Assembly: GCF_900099965.1 (NCBI RefSeq)
Contig: NZ_FNDJ01000025.1
Coordinates: 88,853-152,852, forward strand
Length of the DNA stretch: 64,000 bases
From: Nonomuraea jiangxiensis
GTDB taxonomy: Bacteria; Actinomycetota; Actinomycetes; Streptosporangiales; Streptosporangiaceae
Direction of reading: 5' to 3'
Every line of letters starts with the position of its first letter. Within the stretch, counting starts at the first letter, position 1. The translations under genes and the position numbers were made by a program. The notes below the pieces were generated by a model. The model was not told the DNA's origin. It was given only the letters and a program-made list of their open reading frames with translations, and did not search any database. Positions 23,531-33,012 of this stretch are shown here, piece after piece.

Positions 23531-24120
23531 CCGATTCCTCCCGGGGAGTGTCGCACGAGGGACGCTGCCGCGGAGAACCCGCGGACCGCTCGCACTATCG
23601 CATCCGTGCCTCGCGCTGAACAGGCGCGCCACCTCACGCGGCGCGGGCGGCGCACGTGACCAGGGCCGACGGGACGGCGGCGGGCAAGGTGGGTGAAACG
23701 TTCAGATGACGGCGCCTGCTGACGGTGGCCGCCTCGGTCTCCGTACTGGAGGGGTCAACGTGGCCACGCGGTGCTGGAGAGCTGGTGAAGAGCTCGCCCA
23801 GGCTGCCGGGCAGCACGGAGGCGCTCGACCCGGCCAGGTTCCCCTTTACAGGGCTGCCGTTCGCGCTGACCTCGACGGTGCTCGCCGCAGGTTGCGGGTC
23901 GGCGGTCTCGAACGAGGAGGCGAAGTCGCCGGGCGGCACCGCGGGCGCGACGCCGATCGCCCACAGCGGCAACGACAGCGCCGTTGCCGCGGTTAACCGC
24001 CGGAGCGGCCAGGGGAATATCGCATGACGAAGGCCTTTCGCTTCGTTGAGGGTCGGGCACGTGGTGAGACTGCCGCCGCCGGGGACGCTCCTCGCCCGGT
24101 TTGCCGGTGACCGGCCGGCG
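23531..24120. other. Region without a secure gene
   Basis: A minus-strand frame of about 110 codons (to 23634) begins with a hydrophobic stretch (ALSLPLWAIGVAPAV) and reads like a short exported protein, but has only a weak TTG start. An upstream ATG at about 24026 is cut off by a TAA after ten codons. This may be a frameshifted secreted-protein gene. No other element is visible. Confidence 0.3.
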
Positions 24121-24199
24121 ACAGGCGGATGACGACAGGCAGCCGGGCGGTCCGGGCCTGGTCAGCGCCGGGCGGCGCTCTGCGGCGGCGAGTGCCGCC

Positions 24200-24657
24200 C
24201 GGGACGTGCAGGCCGTGCGCAAGGCTCTGGACGGCTCGGACGCGGTGATCTCCACACTGCCCGGGGGCAACCGGCGCGATCCCCACCTGACCGCCGACAT
24301 CACGGCGGCGATCATCACCGCGATGGCCGACGTGGACGTCCGGCGCCTGGTCGTGACCAACGCCTACCCCATCGTCGCCGACCGTCCCCGGCCGGCCGTC
24401 ACGCTGCTGCGCTGCTGATGGCCACCGCGTACGCCGACGTCGCCGCGATGGAGCGACTCGTCTCGGGCGGCGCTCTCGACTGGACGATCGTCCGGCTGAA
24501 CCGCCTCACCGACGGCCCCGCCACCGGCCATCTCCAGATGAGCCGCGACCTACTCGCCCGCCCACGCTCCCACCCCCGGGTCGATGCGGCCGCCCTCCTC
24601 GTCCGCCTCGCCCTGAACCCGGCCCACAACCGCGCTCCCGTCAACGTCAGCGGCTGA
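24200..24657 (+). pseudogene. NAD(P)-binding (NmrA-like) oxidoreductase, decayed
   Basis: Two plus-strand frames carry the middle and end of an NAD(P)H-binding atypical SDR: KALDGSDAVISTLPGG, then VRRLVVTNAYPIV, and after a shift near 24415, GGALDWTIVRLNRLTDGP and NRAPVNVSG. The N-terminal GATG nucleotide motif is missing, and one frameshift (TGATGG at 24416) splits the rest. The gene is therefore non-functional as read. Confidence 0.65.
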
Positions 24658-24677
24658 GAGGCCGCGGAGATCGGGGG

Positions 24678-25211
24678 TCAGGTGGGCTGATCGGCCACCA
24701 GGTCGGTGCTGCGCAGGATGCGCCGTACGGTCTCGTCGAGCGGCGTCGGCTCCGGGACGATCGTCTCGCAGCCGTCCGGGAGCACGTCCCGCTCGGTATA
24801 CCACTGCCGCATCTCCTCGGCACCGAACTGCGTACGTTGAGGGCGCGTCTCATGCCGGCGCAGCGTCTCCTCCCAGGAGACATCGAGGTAGTAGAAACAG
24901 GACGTGCCACGGTGGTCGCGGCGCAGGGCCTGGAGCATCTCCCCGTACCGGCTCGCGGCCAGGATGCCCTCCAGGATGACGTGGTGGCCGGCGTCCAGTG
25001 CGTGGCGGCACATCACGTCGATGAGACCGATGTTCACCGCCCCGGGCCTGTCCAGCTCGCGCAGGATGTCACGCCGGACCACATCCTGGCTGATCAGCGC
25101 CATCCCCCGGCGCCTGTAGGCCTCTCGCGGGGCCCTGGCGACGCTGGTCTTCCCGGAGCCGGAATTGCCGCGAATGGCGATGAGGACCGTGTCGGCCGAA
25201 CCTGTTCGCAC
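24678..25211 (-). CDS. P-loop kinase-like protein (AAA_33 type)
   Basis: 177 residues from GTG 25211. The P-loop is IAIRGNSGSGKTSVA, with ISQDVVRRDILRE and YYLDVSWEETLRRH characteristic of an actinobacterial zeta-toxin/kinase-like family. An alternative start at ATG 25280 has a better site (GGAG seven bases away) and would add 23 residues, but those residues are unlike the family and overlap another short reading frame (GTWPANRWLR) that looks like a separate gene remnant. The substrate is unknown; small-molecule phosphorylation is likely. Confidence 0.75.
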   Translation of the reverse strand: MRTGSADTVLIAIRGNSGSGKTSVARAPREAYRRRGMALISQDVVRRDILRELDRPGAVNIGLIDVMCRHALDAGHHVILEGILAASRYGEMLQALRRDHRGTSCFYYLDVSWEETLRRHETRPQRTQFGAEEMRQWYTERDVLPDGCETIVPEPTPLDETVRRILRSTDLVADQPT

Positions 25212-25371
25212 GGGCTTACCGTAACCAGCGGTTGGCGGGCCAGGTGCCGGTGGCCTCGTCGATGGCCTGAACGTTGCCATCGGTCTACTCCTTCTCCTGC
25301 GGGCGGACATCTGGAGGACGCCTTCTGTACCTAGTAGTATGTACGCGGGACGTGAGGAAAGGACGGGGCGG

Positions 25372-25755
25372 ATGGTGGAGGACGTGGCAGGTGCCGGGCG
25401 CGGCCGCGAGGCCGAGCCGGGGGTAGCGGTCAGTCGGGCGGTCGTCATGGACCAGGAGCTTCCGGAGCCGCTGGCCGTCCGGCGTGTGGAGATCCGGCGG
25501 ATCACCATCGCCCCCGGGTACGCCGCGGGGCTGCACCTTCACAACGGGCCGGTTTTCGGCAACATCGAGGCGGGCTCGGCGGTCTACCAGATCGAGGGCG
25601 AGCCCGAGACCGTGCTCAAGCCCGGCGACGTGTTCTACGAACCCGAGGGCGTGCGGATCGCCCGCTTCGACGCGCAGGAGGATGGCGTGACCTTCTTGGG
25701 GTACTTCCTGCTGGCCGGCGGTGTGAACGCCGAACTCGTCTTCCCCTCCTCCTAG
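25372..25755 (+). CDS. Cupin-domain protein
   Basis: 127 residues. The cupin core has GLHLHNGPVFGNIEAGSAVY, then LKPGDVFYEPEG, and later FDAQEDGVTFLGYFLLAGG. The first His pair is kept, but the Glu of the classical metal motif is replaced. Upstream, TACCTAGTAGTATGTAC (25328-25344) looks like a repressor site. Divergent from the kinase-like gene. Likely a small-molecule binding or isomerase-type cupin. Confidence 0.75.
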   Translation: MVEDVAGAGRGREAEPGVAVSRAVVMDQELPEPLAVRRVEIRRITIAPGYAAGLHLHNGPVFGNIEAGSAVYQIEGEPETVLKPGDVFYEPEGVRIARFDAQEDGVTFLGYFLLAGGVNAELVFPSS

Positions 25756-25800
25756 TGCGCCGCCCCTACCCGGAGCCTGCTGTGTCTCGGTCGGGCGCTC

Positions 25801-26625
25801 TCACTCGTGTGGAAGCAGGTATTGCCACAGGAGCGCGACCTGCTGGCCGGAGGGCGTGCGGTACATGTGCCAGGGGCCGTCACGGGGGATCTGCCGGGCG
25901 ATCGCGAAGGCCTTGTTGCCCTTGTAGTCCTTGTAGTTTTTGATCGTGGAGAGCGGCCGCGGGTCAGGGGGGAGCGGTACGCCCTCTGGCCACGGCTCGG
26001 CATCCGTCGTGGAGGTGGTGACCCGCTCGGCGTACAGGCGTACGCGGTCGGTGGAGTAGCTCCGGCCTTGCGCCGCGACGCGCCCGGCCAGGTGGGCGAG
26101 GCGGTCACGGGCGTGGACGAGCGCGGGAGCGTAAGCGTCGGCGGCCAGTTCCATGTACGGTGCGTGGACCTCCCGCATCCCGCCGCCGTCGTCGACGCCG
26201 AGGATCGTGCCGGGCGCGTCCAGCACCTTGGTCGTGCCGGGCCGGGGCGAGGCGGTGGCGGGCTGCCCGGCCAGGTCGTGGTCCAGGGCCTCCACCAGGG
26301 CCTTGACCTCGGCGGGTGGCAGGCGCAGCTCGTGCGCGGCGTCGGCGATCGCCCGGCCGTCGGCGTAGACCACCAGCTTCGGGGGGCGGACGGCGGGCAG
26401 GCCGGGCCCCATCAGGCCGCCCACCCGCAGCCACTCGGCGACGGGGCGCCGCGCGGATCCGGCTGCGGGCGGCTCAACGGTCGGCCGAACAGCCTGCTCC
26501 GGGCTCGGCCCACCAGGCCGGGCAGGCCGTTCCGTGCTCGGCACGGTCTCGGCGGCCTGGTGAACTCCCGTGCTGCCGCACGCCGCCGACACCAGCACCA
26601 GAGCGACGATCCAACTCCATCTCAC
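25801..26625 (-). CDS. Lipoprotein of unknown function
   Basis: 274 residues from GTG 26625. A lipobox (IVALVLVSAACG) predicts lipid attachment at Cys16. A Pro/Glu/Ala-rich linker follows, then a domain with LVVYADGRAIADAAHELRL and TIKNYKDYKGNKAFAIAR. An upstream in-frame ATG is possible but would bury the signal. The domain is reminiscent of actinobacterial lipoproteins of unknown role. It appears monocistronic. Confidence 0.65.
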   Translation of the reverse strand: MRWSWIVALVLVSAACGSTGVHQAAETVPSTERPARPGGPSPEQAVRPTVEPPAAGSARRPVAEWLRVGGLMGPGLPAVRPPKLVVYADGRAIADAAHELRLPPAEVKALVEALDHDLAGQPATASPRPGTTKVLDAPGTILGVDDGGGMREVHAPYMELAADAYAPALVHARDRLAHLAGRVAAQGRSYSTDRVRLYAERVTTSTTDAEPWPEGVPLPPDPRPLSTIKNYKDYKGNKAFAIARQIPRDGPWHMYRTPSGQQVALLWQYLLPHE

Positions 26626-26723
26626 ACCTCTGAAACGGTCACTTGCGGCACAAGGTTCATCAGGTTGCCGAACCCCGGCGACCGTGCGCCGACGACCGGT
26701 GAGCAGGCCGGATGAAGGCCGGT

Positions 26724-27044
26724 TCACTCGCGGCTGAGCGACCATGGTCCGTTCGCCTGGATGTCGAGGAACGTGGTGCCCGTCCTGAGCAGGAACTCGC
26801 CGGAGTAGGCGCCCTCCGCCTCGACCTCGGGCTCCGCGTCGCCGGGCCGGCCGCCGTGGGCCGCCCGGATGGCGAAGGTCCCCTCTCCCTGATGCGATGC
26901 CCGACGGGAGTCGGCCCGGCCGGGTGGGGAGGTCGTGGATGACTTCGCGTGATCAGGGGGCCGGGGGGTGTCGGCCTTCGTCACGGGGCTGTTCGATCCC
27001 GCGGCAGCGGGCCGGAAAGCTCCGTGCTGGCACAGTTTGATCAC
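26724..27044 (-). CDS. Hypothetical protein, probably truncated
   Basis: The last ~55 residues (HQGEGTFAIRAAHGG, then GAYSGEFLLRTGTTFLDIQA and NGPWSLSRE) look like the end of a secreted beta-sandwich domain, in which a bound ligand pattern DIQADGPW is common. The first half is Pro/Ser/Arg-rich and looks non-coding. The gene may begin further in, or be the remnant of a larger one. GTG 27044 is only the furthest start. Confidence 0.35.
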   Translation of the reverse strand: MIKLCQHGAFRPAAAGSNSPVTKADTPRPPDHAKSSTTSPPGRADSRRASHQGEGTFAIRAAHGGRPGDAEPEVEAEGAYSGEFLLRTGTTFLDIQANGPWSLSRE

Positions 27045-27103
27045 GTACTTGGTGGCTCGCTAGGGTGGGGCGCTTTGACCGCTCCGTCCACCAGGAGATG
27101 GCC

Positions 27104-29428
27104 ATGGGTCGCTACCGTTTCGGTAGGATCGCCGCCCTGATCGCGCTCGGGTATCTCGTCGCACTCGCCGTACTGGGCGTCATCGCCCTGACCACGGATC
27201 GGGGCGATCTCCTCTGGAAGGTCGTCACCCGCCAATCCAGTATGGACTGGTTCTTCAGCGGCGAGGAAAGCACGATCACCGTCTCGTGGGGGTTGGCGGT
27301 CGTTCTCCTCCTCATCGGGACGATCCAGGCGTGGGCCCTGTGGCAGGTGCTGCGCGGGCGCGCCCAAGGCGAGCTGACCCGCCGGGGCAGGACGGTCGGC
27401 CTGCTGAGGCTCGCCCTCTACCTCGGGGTCGGCTACGCCCTGTTCAGCACCGTCAGCGCCCCACTGATCGTCGCCTGGGACGTCCCCTGGCCCTGGTCGG
27501 TGACGGACCTCGTCTCCGGTTTCCTGCAGCTGGCCATCGTCTGGCTGTTCTTCCTGGTGCTTCGTGACACCGTCTCCCGCAGGCTGCGGCTGTTCTCGGT
27601 CGTCGCCGGGAGCATCGCCTGCCTGAGCGGCATCGGCCAGGAGATCGCCACCCTCCTCGGCGGCCCGGCCCTCGTGATGCGGATCGTCAGCCTCACCAAC
27701 GGGTACGGCTATGTCCTGCTGGCCTGGTCCGTGTCGATCCTGATCGCCCAGGCCAAGGATCCCCGCTGGAGCGCCGCGACCGTCCGGATCGGCGTCATCT
27801 CGCAGGTGGCGTTCCTTATCCAGCCCAGCGGGATGGTCACCTTCGGCGACGGCGGGATCCCCGGCATCTTCACGGTCTACACCCTCATCGGCGCCGCCAG
27901 TGTCTTCGGGCTGGTGTGGGACGCCAGGACCGCCCACGAGCTGGCCAACCCCCTTTCGCAGCCGGTCTCCGCGCAGGCGACGGCGCGGCCGGCGGCCAGG
28001 CGGTGGCCGCTGCCCGCCGTGGCGATCGTGCTCCCGCTGATCCCCGCCGCCGTCAACCTCGCGCACGGCAGGTACCACTGGATCGGCCCCCGGGGCGTGA
28101 TCGAGTGGTTCGTCCGGGTGGACGGAGGCAGCTTGAACGCTGTGGCCTGGCTCGCCCTGGACGTCTTCGTCGGCGTCGGCGGCCCCGCGCTGCTGGTCCT
28201 GGCCGCAGTCCTGCGCCGGACCCACCGCAGCGTACGGTTCGCGACGCTGACGCTGACCATCGCCGCGGCCGTGGGCTTCGTCAGCGCGCTCACGACGACG
28301 CGGGGGGACTCGGGCTTCGACGAGTATTTCTACGAGGGCACGCAGATCTACCCCGAGGGGCTGTTCACCGGGACGAACGGGGAGACCTTCTTCGGCATCT
28401 CACCGTCGTGGTACAGCGCGGCCCTGCTCGCCTCCGCGCTGCTCCTGATGTTCCTGTACCCGGCCGCCCCCGCCCAGCGCGTACGCCTCCACGTGCCGCT
28501 GGCCGCACTGGTGGTGCTCGGGTTCGTGCCCGTGGCGGACCAGATCCGCGGCCCGGTCACCTCGGCCGAGAAGTGCGACCCGCGCGACACGTGGTCGGGT
28601 GGGCCCACGCCACCCCAGCTCACCCGGGACCAGCGACTCGTGTGCTCGCTCCGACGGGGAGAGCTGATCAAGTTCGCCGCCACCACACCCGACGCCGTGA
28701 TCCTGGCCCATGCCCGCCGCCTGTGCGGCATCTACACCCGCAACGACCCCCACGAGGTCACCCGCCTCCAGACGGCGGAGGGGCTGCGGCGCGACAGCCT
28801 GACCTACCCGCTCGCGGAGATCTGCCCCAGCGCCGGCGCCGCGGTCAAGGCCGCGGCAGCCAAGGAGGAACGGGAGATGCAGGCGTGGGAGGCCGACGCG
28901 CAGCGCATGTGCGACTCGGCCCCGCGTCACCGCCCGCTCGTCGAACCCGCCAAGGTGACCCGCATGAAGGAACCCCAGCGGACGGACTACGGGGTCGTGG
29001 AGTCGTACGAGCCGACCGAGGACGACGCGGACCCGTACGAGGACGGCCTGCTGGAGCGGGCTCAGAAGGACGGCCTGGTGGCCGCGCTCCCCGGCCATCT
29101 GATGGTCCTGACGCACTCCGACTTCGACCTCTGCGTCACGCTGGAGACCTACACCCGCCGCCCGCCGGTGGAGACCAAGGGCTGGGACCACGTCGCCGAG
29201 GTCGGCTACGAAAGCCCCACCGGCCAGATCGTGCTCAGGGACGATCTGAGCGGCACCGAGTTTCCCGACCTCTCGCTCAACGGCCGTGCGGGCCACTACC
29301 GGATCCGCGTGCACTACGACTGGTTCGAATGGAAGGGATCACGCGAGGCCGGCCAGCGCCTGCTGATCATGGCGTTCCCAGGGAAGGGGGACAAGCCGGT
29401 CACGTACCGCAAGCCAGCCAAGCGGTGA
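27104..29428 (+). CDS. Large multi-spanning membrane protein with extracytoplasmic C-terminal domain
   Basis: 774 residues from ATG 27104, six bases after CAGGAG. About eleven to twelve membrane segments occupy residues 8-470 (for example IAALIALGYLVALAVLGVIAL and ALLASALLLMFLYPAA). A ~300-residue hydrophilic C-terminal part contains Cys at spaced positions (EKCDPRD, LVCSLRR, RLCGIY, EICPSAG, RMCDSA). That part is probably extracellular. I recognise no family. It stands alone between two unrelated loci. Confidence 0.65.
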   Translation: MGRYRFGRIAALIALGYLVALAVLGVIALTTDRGDLLWKVVTRQSSMDWFFSGEESTITVSWGLAVVLLLIGTIQAWALWQVLRGRAQGELTRRGRTVGLLRLALYLGVGYALFSTVSAPLIVAWDVPWPWSVTDLVSGFLQLAIVWLFFLVLRDTVSRRLRLFSVVAGSIACLSGIGQEIATLLGGPALVMRIVSLTNGYGYVLLAWSVSILIAQAKDPRWSAATVRIGVISQVAFLIQPSGMVTFGDGGIPGIFTVYTLIGAASVFGLVWDARTAHELANPLSQPVSAQATARPAARRWPLPAVAIVLPLIPAAVNLAHGRYHWIGPRGVIEWFVRVDGGSLNAVAWLALDVFVGVGGPALLVLAAVLRRTHRSVRFATLTLTIAAAVGFVSALTTTRGDSGFDEYFYEGTQIYPEGLFTGTNGETFFGISPSWYSAALLASALLLMFLYPAAPAQRVRLHVPLAALVVLGFVPVADQIRGPVTSAEKCDPRDTWSGGPTPPQLTRDQRLVCSLRRGELIKFAATTPDAVILAHARRLCGIYTRNDPHEVTRLQTAEGLRRDSLTYPLAEICPSAGAAVKAAAAKEEREMQAWEADAQRMCDSAPRHRPLVEPAKVTRMKEPQRTDYGVVESYEPTEDDADPYEDGLLERAQKDGLVAALPGHLMVLTHSDFDLCVTLETYTRRPPVETKGWDHVAEVGYESPTGQIVLRDDLSGTEFPDLSLNGRAGHYRIRVHYDWFEWKGSREAGQRLLIMAFPGKGDKPVTYRKPAKR

Positions 29429-29626
29429 CCCGCTAGGCGGCGTGAAAACGTGACCAGCTCGCCCTTTACAAAGTAGATCAATGAGATCCTGAGACGCATG
29501 TACGGGCGTGTCCCGTTTGGGAACCGGCGTCCCATGGTTACCGTGAAAAGGCGTTCCGGGGCGTGTGCGACCGGGTCCTCTCTCCTCCTGTGATGGCTTT
29601 CGACGGCGACAGAAGGAGCTGCGTGC

Positions 29627-29689
29627 ATGGACACGGTGACCTCGCGGATCAACCAGGCACGCGAGCCGGCCGAGGGCGAGGCCCGATGA
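29627..29689 (+). CDS. 20-codon open reading frame coupled to crtI
   Basis: ATG follows AGAAGGAGCTGCGTGC and the frame ends in TGA overlapping the crtI ATG (ATGA). It encodes MDTVTSRINQ and then REPAEGEAR. The start and stop arrangement looks like translational coupling. The position is where a GGPP synthase gene (crtE) commonly heads such clusters, so it may be a collapsed crtE or a leader. Function unknown. Confidence 0.45.
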   Translation: MDTVTSRINQAREPAEGEAR

Positions 29690-31140
29690 GTCCCGTGGTG
29701 GTCGTCGGGGCCGGTCTGGGAGGGCTGGCGGCGGCCGTCCACCTGGCCGCGGCGGGCCGCCAGGTCACCGTGGTCGAGGCCCTCGACGAGCCGGGGGGCT
29801 GCTGCGGCACCGCCCGCGTCGGGGCGTACCGGTTCGACACAGGACCGTCCGTGCTGACCATGCCGGGCGTGCTCGCCGAGGTCTTCGGCGCGGCCGGGGA
29901 GGAGCTGCGGCACTGGCTGCCGTTGCGCCGGCTGGACCCGTCGTACCGGATGGTCTTCGAGGACGGGTCGCGGCTGGACGTGCTGCCGGAGCGCGAGGCG
30001 ATGACCGAGCAGGTGCGGGCGGTGTGCGGGCCCGGGGAGGCCGAGCGCTACGAGCGGTACCGGCGGCTGCTCGACGAGCTGTTCCGGGTGGAGTGGCCGG
30101 CGTTCATCGACGCGGACATGACGCGGCTGCGCTGCCTGGCCCGCCCGGCCGCGCTGCTGCGGCTGGCCGCGCTGGGCGGCTTCCAGCGGCTGGACCGCCT
30201 GGCGGCCCGTCACCTGACGGACCCGCGGCTGATCAAGGCGCACACCTTCCAGGCCCTGTACGTGGGGCTGTCCCCGCAGCGCGCGCTGGGCATCTACGCC
30301 GTCATCGCGCACATGGACACCGTCGGCGGGGTGTACTTCCCCGAGCGCGGCGGCATGCACGCCATCCCGGCCGCCATGACGGCGCTGCTGGAGAAACTGG
30401 GCACGGAGATCCGGTACGGCGTACCCGTCCGCCGGGTCGAGACCGACGGCGACGGCGTCACGGGAGTGCTGCTGGAGGACGGCGAGCGGCTGCCGGGCAG
30501 TCAGGTGGTCGTCGCCTGCGACCGCCTGGCGGCCCGGCGGCTGCTGCCCGGCCCGGCCGACGACTGGCGGCTGCGCCGCCCCCGCCTCTCCCCCTCGTGC
30601 CTGGTGCTGCACGCCGGCCTGGACCGTACCCTGACCGGCCAGGCCCACCACACGTTGCACTTCGGCCGGGCCTGGCGGGAGACGTTCGCCGAGCTGGCGG
30701 CGGGCAGGCCGCAGCCGGACCCCAGCCTGCTCGTCACCTGCCCCGAGCCGGACGGCGAAGCGGCACCGGCCGGGCACGCCACCCTCAGCGTCCTCGAACC
30801 GGCGCCCAACCTGCGCCGCGGCGGCTGGGACCGCCTGCGCCCCGAGCTGGAGGCCCGCCTGCTCGGCCGCATGGCCGACCTCGGCTACGGCGATCTCGCG
30901 GACGCGCCCCGGCTGATCCTCGACCCGCCCGCCTGGGCGGCCCGCGGGCACAGCGCGGGCACCCCGTTCGCGCTGGACCACCGCCTCACCCAGACGGCCT
31001 GGCTGCGGCCCTCCGCCGTCGCCCGCCGGGTGCCCGGGCTGCACTTCGCCGGCATGTACACCGCGCCCGGCGTCGGGGTGCCGCCGGTGCTGATCTCCGG
31101 CCGGCTCGCCGCCGAACGCATCCTTCAGGAGGCCCGTTGA
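29686..31140 (+). CDS. crtI: CrtI-type phytoene desaturase family oxidoreductase
   Basis: 484 residues. The FAD-binding N-terminus is VVVVGAGLGGLAAAVHLAAAG with a GGC(C)GT ending. The CrtI signature GPSVLTMPGVL follows, and the C-terminal FAD motif is GLHFAGMYTAPGVGVPPVLISGRLAA. It likely desaturates phytoene to lycopene or acts further down. The start overlaps the 20-codon frame, and the stop overlaps the crtB TTG. It is the first enzyme gene of the plus-strand half of the cluster. Confidence 0.85.
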   Translation: MSPVVVVGAGLGGLAAAVHLAAAGRQVTVVEALDEPGGCCGTARVGAYRFDTGPSVLTMPGVLAEVFGAAGEELRHWLPLRRLDPSYRMVFEDGSRLDVLPEREAMTEQVRAVCGPGEAERYERYRRLLDELFRVEWPAFIDADMTRLRCLARPAALLRLAALGGFQRLDRLAARHLTDPRLIKAHTFQALYVGLSPQRALGIYAVIAHMDTVGGVYFPERGGMHAIPAAMTALLEKLGTEIRYGVPVRRVETDGDGVTGVLLEDGERLPGSQVVVACDRLAARRLLPGPADDWRLRRPRLSPSCLVLHAGLDRTLTGQAHHTLHFGRAWRETFAELAAGRPQPDPSLLVTCPEPDGEAAPAGHATLSVLEPAPNLRRGGWDRLRPELEARLLGRMADLGYGDLADAPRLILDPPAWAARGHSAGTPFALDHRLTQTAWLRPSAVARRVPGLHFAGMYTAPGVGVPPVLISGRLAAERILQEAR

Positions 31141-32036
31141 CGCTCACCGCCAGCTACGAACGCTGCCGGCGGCTGCACGCCCGCTACGGCCGCTCCTACT
31201 ACCTGGCCACCCGGCTGCTCCCGCGGTGGAAGCGGCGGCACGTGCACGCCCTGTACGGCTTCGCCCGCTACGCCGACGAGATCGTCGACTCCTTCACGAT
31301 GACGGCCGACCGGTCCCGCGCGCTGGCCGTGCTGTCCGCCCGGGTCGAGGCCGGGCTCGCCGGGCAGCGGGCCGACGACCCGGTGCTGCCGGCGTTCCTG
31401 CACACCGTGCACTCCTTCGGCATCGACCACGGCGACGTCGGCGCGTTCCTGGCGTCCATGCGCGCCGACCTGTCGGTGACCCGGTATCCGACCTACGACG
31501 ACCTGCTCGGCTACATGGCGGGCTCGGCCGCCGCCATCGGCACCATGATGCTGCCGGTGCTGGAGCCGGCGCCCGGCCGCGAGGAGGCGGCCCGCCGGCC
31601 CGCCCGCGAGCTCGGCCTGGCCTTCCAGCTCACGAACTTCCTGCGCGACGTGGGCGAGGACTTCGCCCGGGGCCGCGTCTACCTGCCGCTGGAGGACCTG
31701 GAGAAGTTCGGGGTCGACCCGGACGAACTGGGCGCCCGGCGTACGGGATCCGCCCTGCGGGAGCTGCTCGCGTTCGAGGCCGGGCGGGCCCGTGACCACT
31801 ACCGGGTCGCCGCCGGCGGCATCGGCCTGCTCGTCGCCTCGTCGCGGCCGTGCGTACGCGCCGCCTTCGACCTCTACGGCGGCATCCTCGACGAGATCGA
31901 GAACCGCGGGTTCGAGGTCCTGGCAGGCCGGGTACGGGTGCCGCGCCACCGCAAGGCGGCCGTGTTCGCCCGCCACCTACTGGCCTCCGCCGCGGCGGGC
32001 CGGGCCGAGCGCCGCGTCCGCGTGGAGCTTCCGTGA
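31137..32036 (+). CDS. crtB: Phytoene/squalene synthase family protein
   Basis: 299 residues starting at TTG, which overlaps the crtI stop, with AGGAGG just upstream. The two Asp-rich motifs are YADEIVD and NFLRDVGED, with the surrounding ARGRVYLP of phytoene synthases. It condenses two GGPP to phytoene. It is followed without a gap by plsX (GTGA overlap). Confidence 0.9.
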   Translation: MTLTASYERCRRLHARYGRSYYLATRLLPRWKRRHVHALYGFARYADEIVDSFTMTADRSRALAVLSARVEAGLAGQRADDPVLPAFLHTVHSFGIDHGDVGAFLASMRADLSVTRYPTYDDLLGYMAGSAAAIGTMMLPVLEPAPGREEAARRPARELGLAFQLTNFLRDVGEDFARGRVYLPLEDLEKFGVDPDELGARRTGSALRELLAFEAGRARDHYRVAAGGIGLLVASSRPCVRAAFDLYGGILDEIENRGFEVLAGRVRVPRHRKAAVFARHLLASAAAGRAERRVRVELP

Positions 32037-33007
32037 CCGCCGGCGCGCCCGTGGTGCTGGACGCGATGGGCGGCGACCACGGGCCGGCCGAGACGGTCGC
32101 CGGTGCGGTGGCGGCGCGGCGGGCGCACGGGGTGCCCGTCGTCCTGGTCGGCGCGCGGGACGAGGTGGGCCGGGAGCTGCGACGGCACGGCGCCGCCCGG
32201 GAGATCGCGGTGGTACACGCCGAGGACACCGTCCCGATGAGCGAGCGCGGCGCCGCCGCCGCGTCGCGGCCGGCCTCGAGCCTCGCCGTGGGGTGCGAGC
32301 TGGTCGACCGGGGCGCGGGCGGGGCGTTCGTGTCCGCCGGGTCCACCGGCGCGGTGGTCGCGAGCGCGGTGCGCGGCATCGGCCGCTCCGGCGGCGTGCT
32401 GCGGCCCGCCCTGGCCGTGGCCCTGCCCACGCTGCCGGGCGGCACGAGCGTGCTGGTGGACGCGGGCGCGACCGCTGATCCGAGCCCTGCCATGGTGGCC
32501 CAGTTCGCGCTGCTGGGCGCGGGATACGCGCGGGCCGTGCTCGGGCGGGCCGATCCGGTGGTGGGGCTGTTGTCGATCGGCTCCGAGCCTGGCAAGGGCA
32601 ACCGGCTGACCCAGCGGGCCGCGGAGCTGCTCGGGGCTCTGCCGCTGCGCTTCCACGGCAACATCGAGGGGCACGACGTGCTGGCCGGCACGGTGGACGT
32701 GATCGTCACCGACGGCTTCACCGGCAACGTGGTGCTGAAGACCGTCGAGGGCTGCGTGCGTACGGCGCTGGCCATGGTCGCCCGGGCCGGCATCGCCTCG
32801 CCGGAGCGGCTCGCCGAGGTGGCCTGCCTTTACGACCCCGAGACCCACGGTGGCGCCGCCCTGCTCGGCCTGCGCGGCACCGTCGTCGTCGCGCACGGCC
32901 TCTCTCCCGCCGCCACGATCGCCCGCGCCTGCGTGGTGGCGCACACGCTGGCGGGGCGGGATCCGGCAGGCGGCATCGAGGCCGCGGCCGGGGAGCGGGT
33001 GCCGTGA
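32033..33007 (+). CDS. plsX: PlsX-like phosphate acyltransferase
   Basis: 324 residues. The N-terminus VVLDAMGGDHGP, then FVSAGSTGAVVASA, SIGSEPGKGN and DGFTGNVVLKT, is that of PlsX, which makes acyl-phosphate from acyl-ACP. It is translationally coupled to crtB. The context with a second lipid gene (plsY) and a carotenoid glycosyltransferase suggests acyl donation to a carotenoid glycoside. This may be a specialised paralogue, and a housekeeping plsX should lie elsewhere. Confidence 0.85.
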   Translation: MTAGAPVVLDAMGGDHGPAETVAGAVAARRAHGVPVVLVGARDEVGRELRRHGAAREIAVVHAEDTVPMSERGAAAASRPASSLAVGCELVDRGAGGAFVSAGSTGAVVASAVRGIGRSGGVLRPALAVALPTLPGGTSVLVDAGATADPSPAMVAQFALLGAGYARAVLGRADPVVGLLSIGSEPGKGNRLTQRAAELLGALPLRFHGNIEGHDVLAGTVDVIVTDGFTGNVVLKTVEGCVRTALAMVARAGIASPERLAEVACLYDPETHGGAALLGLRGTVVVAHGLSPAATIARACVVAHTLAGRDPAGGIEAAAGERVP

Positions 33008-33012
33008 TCGCG

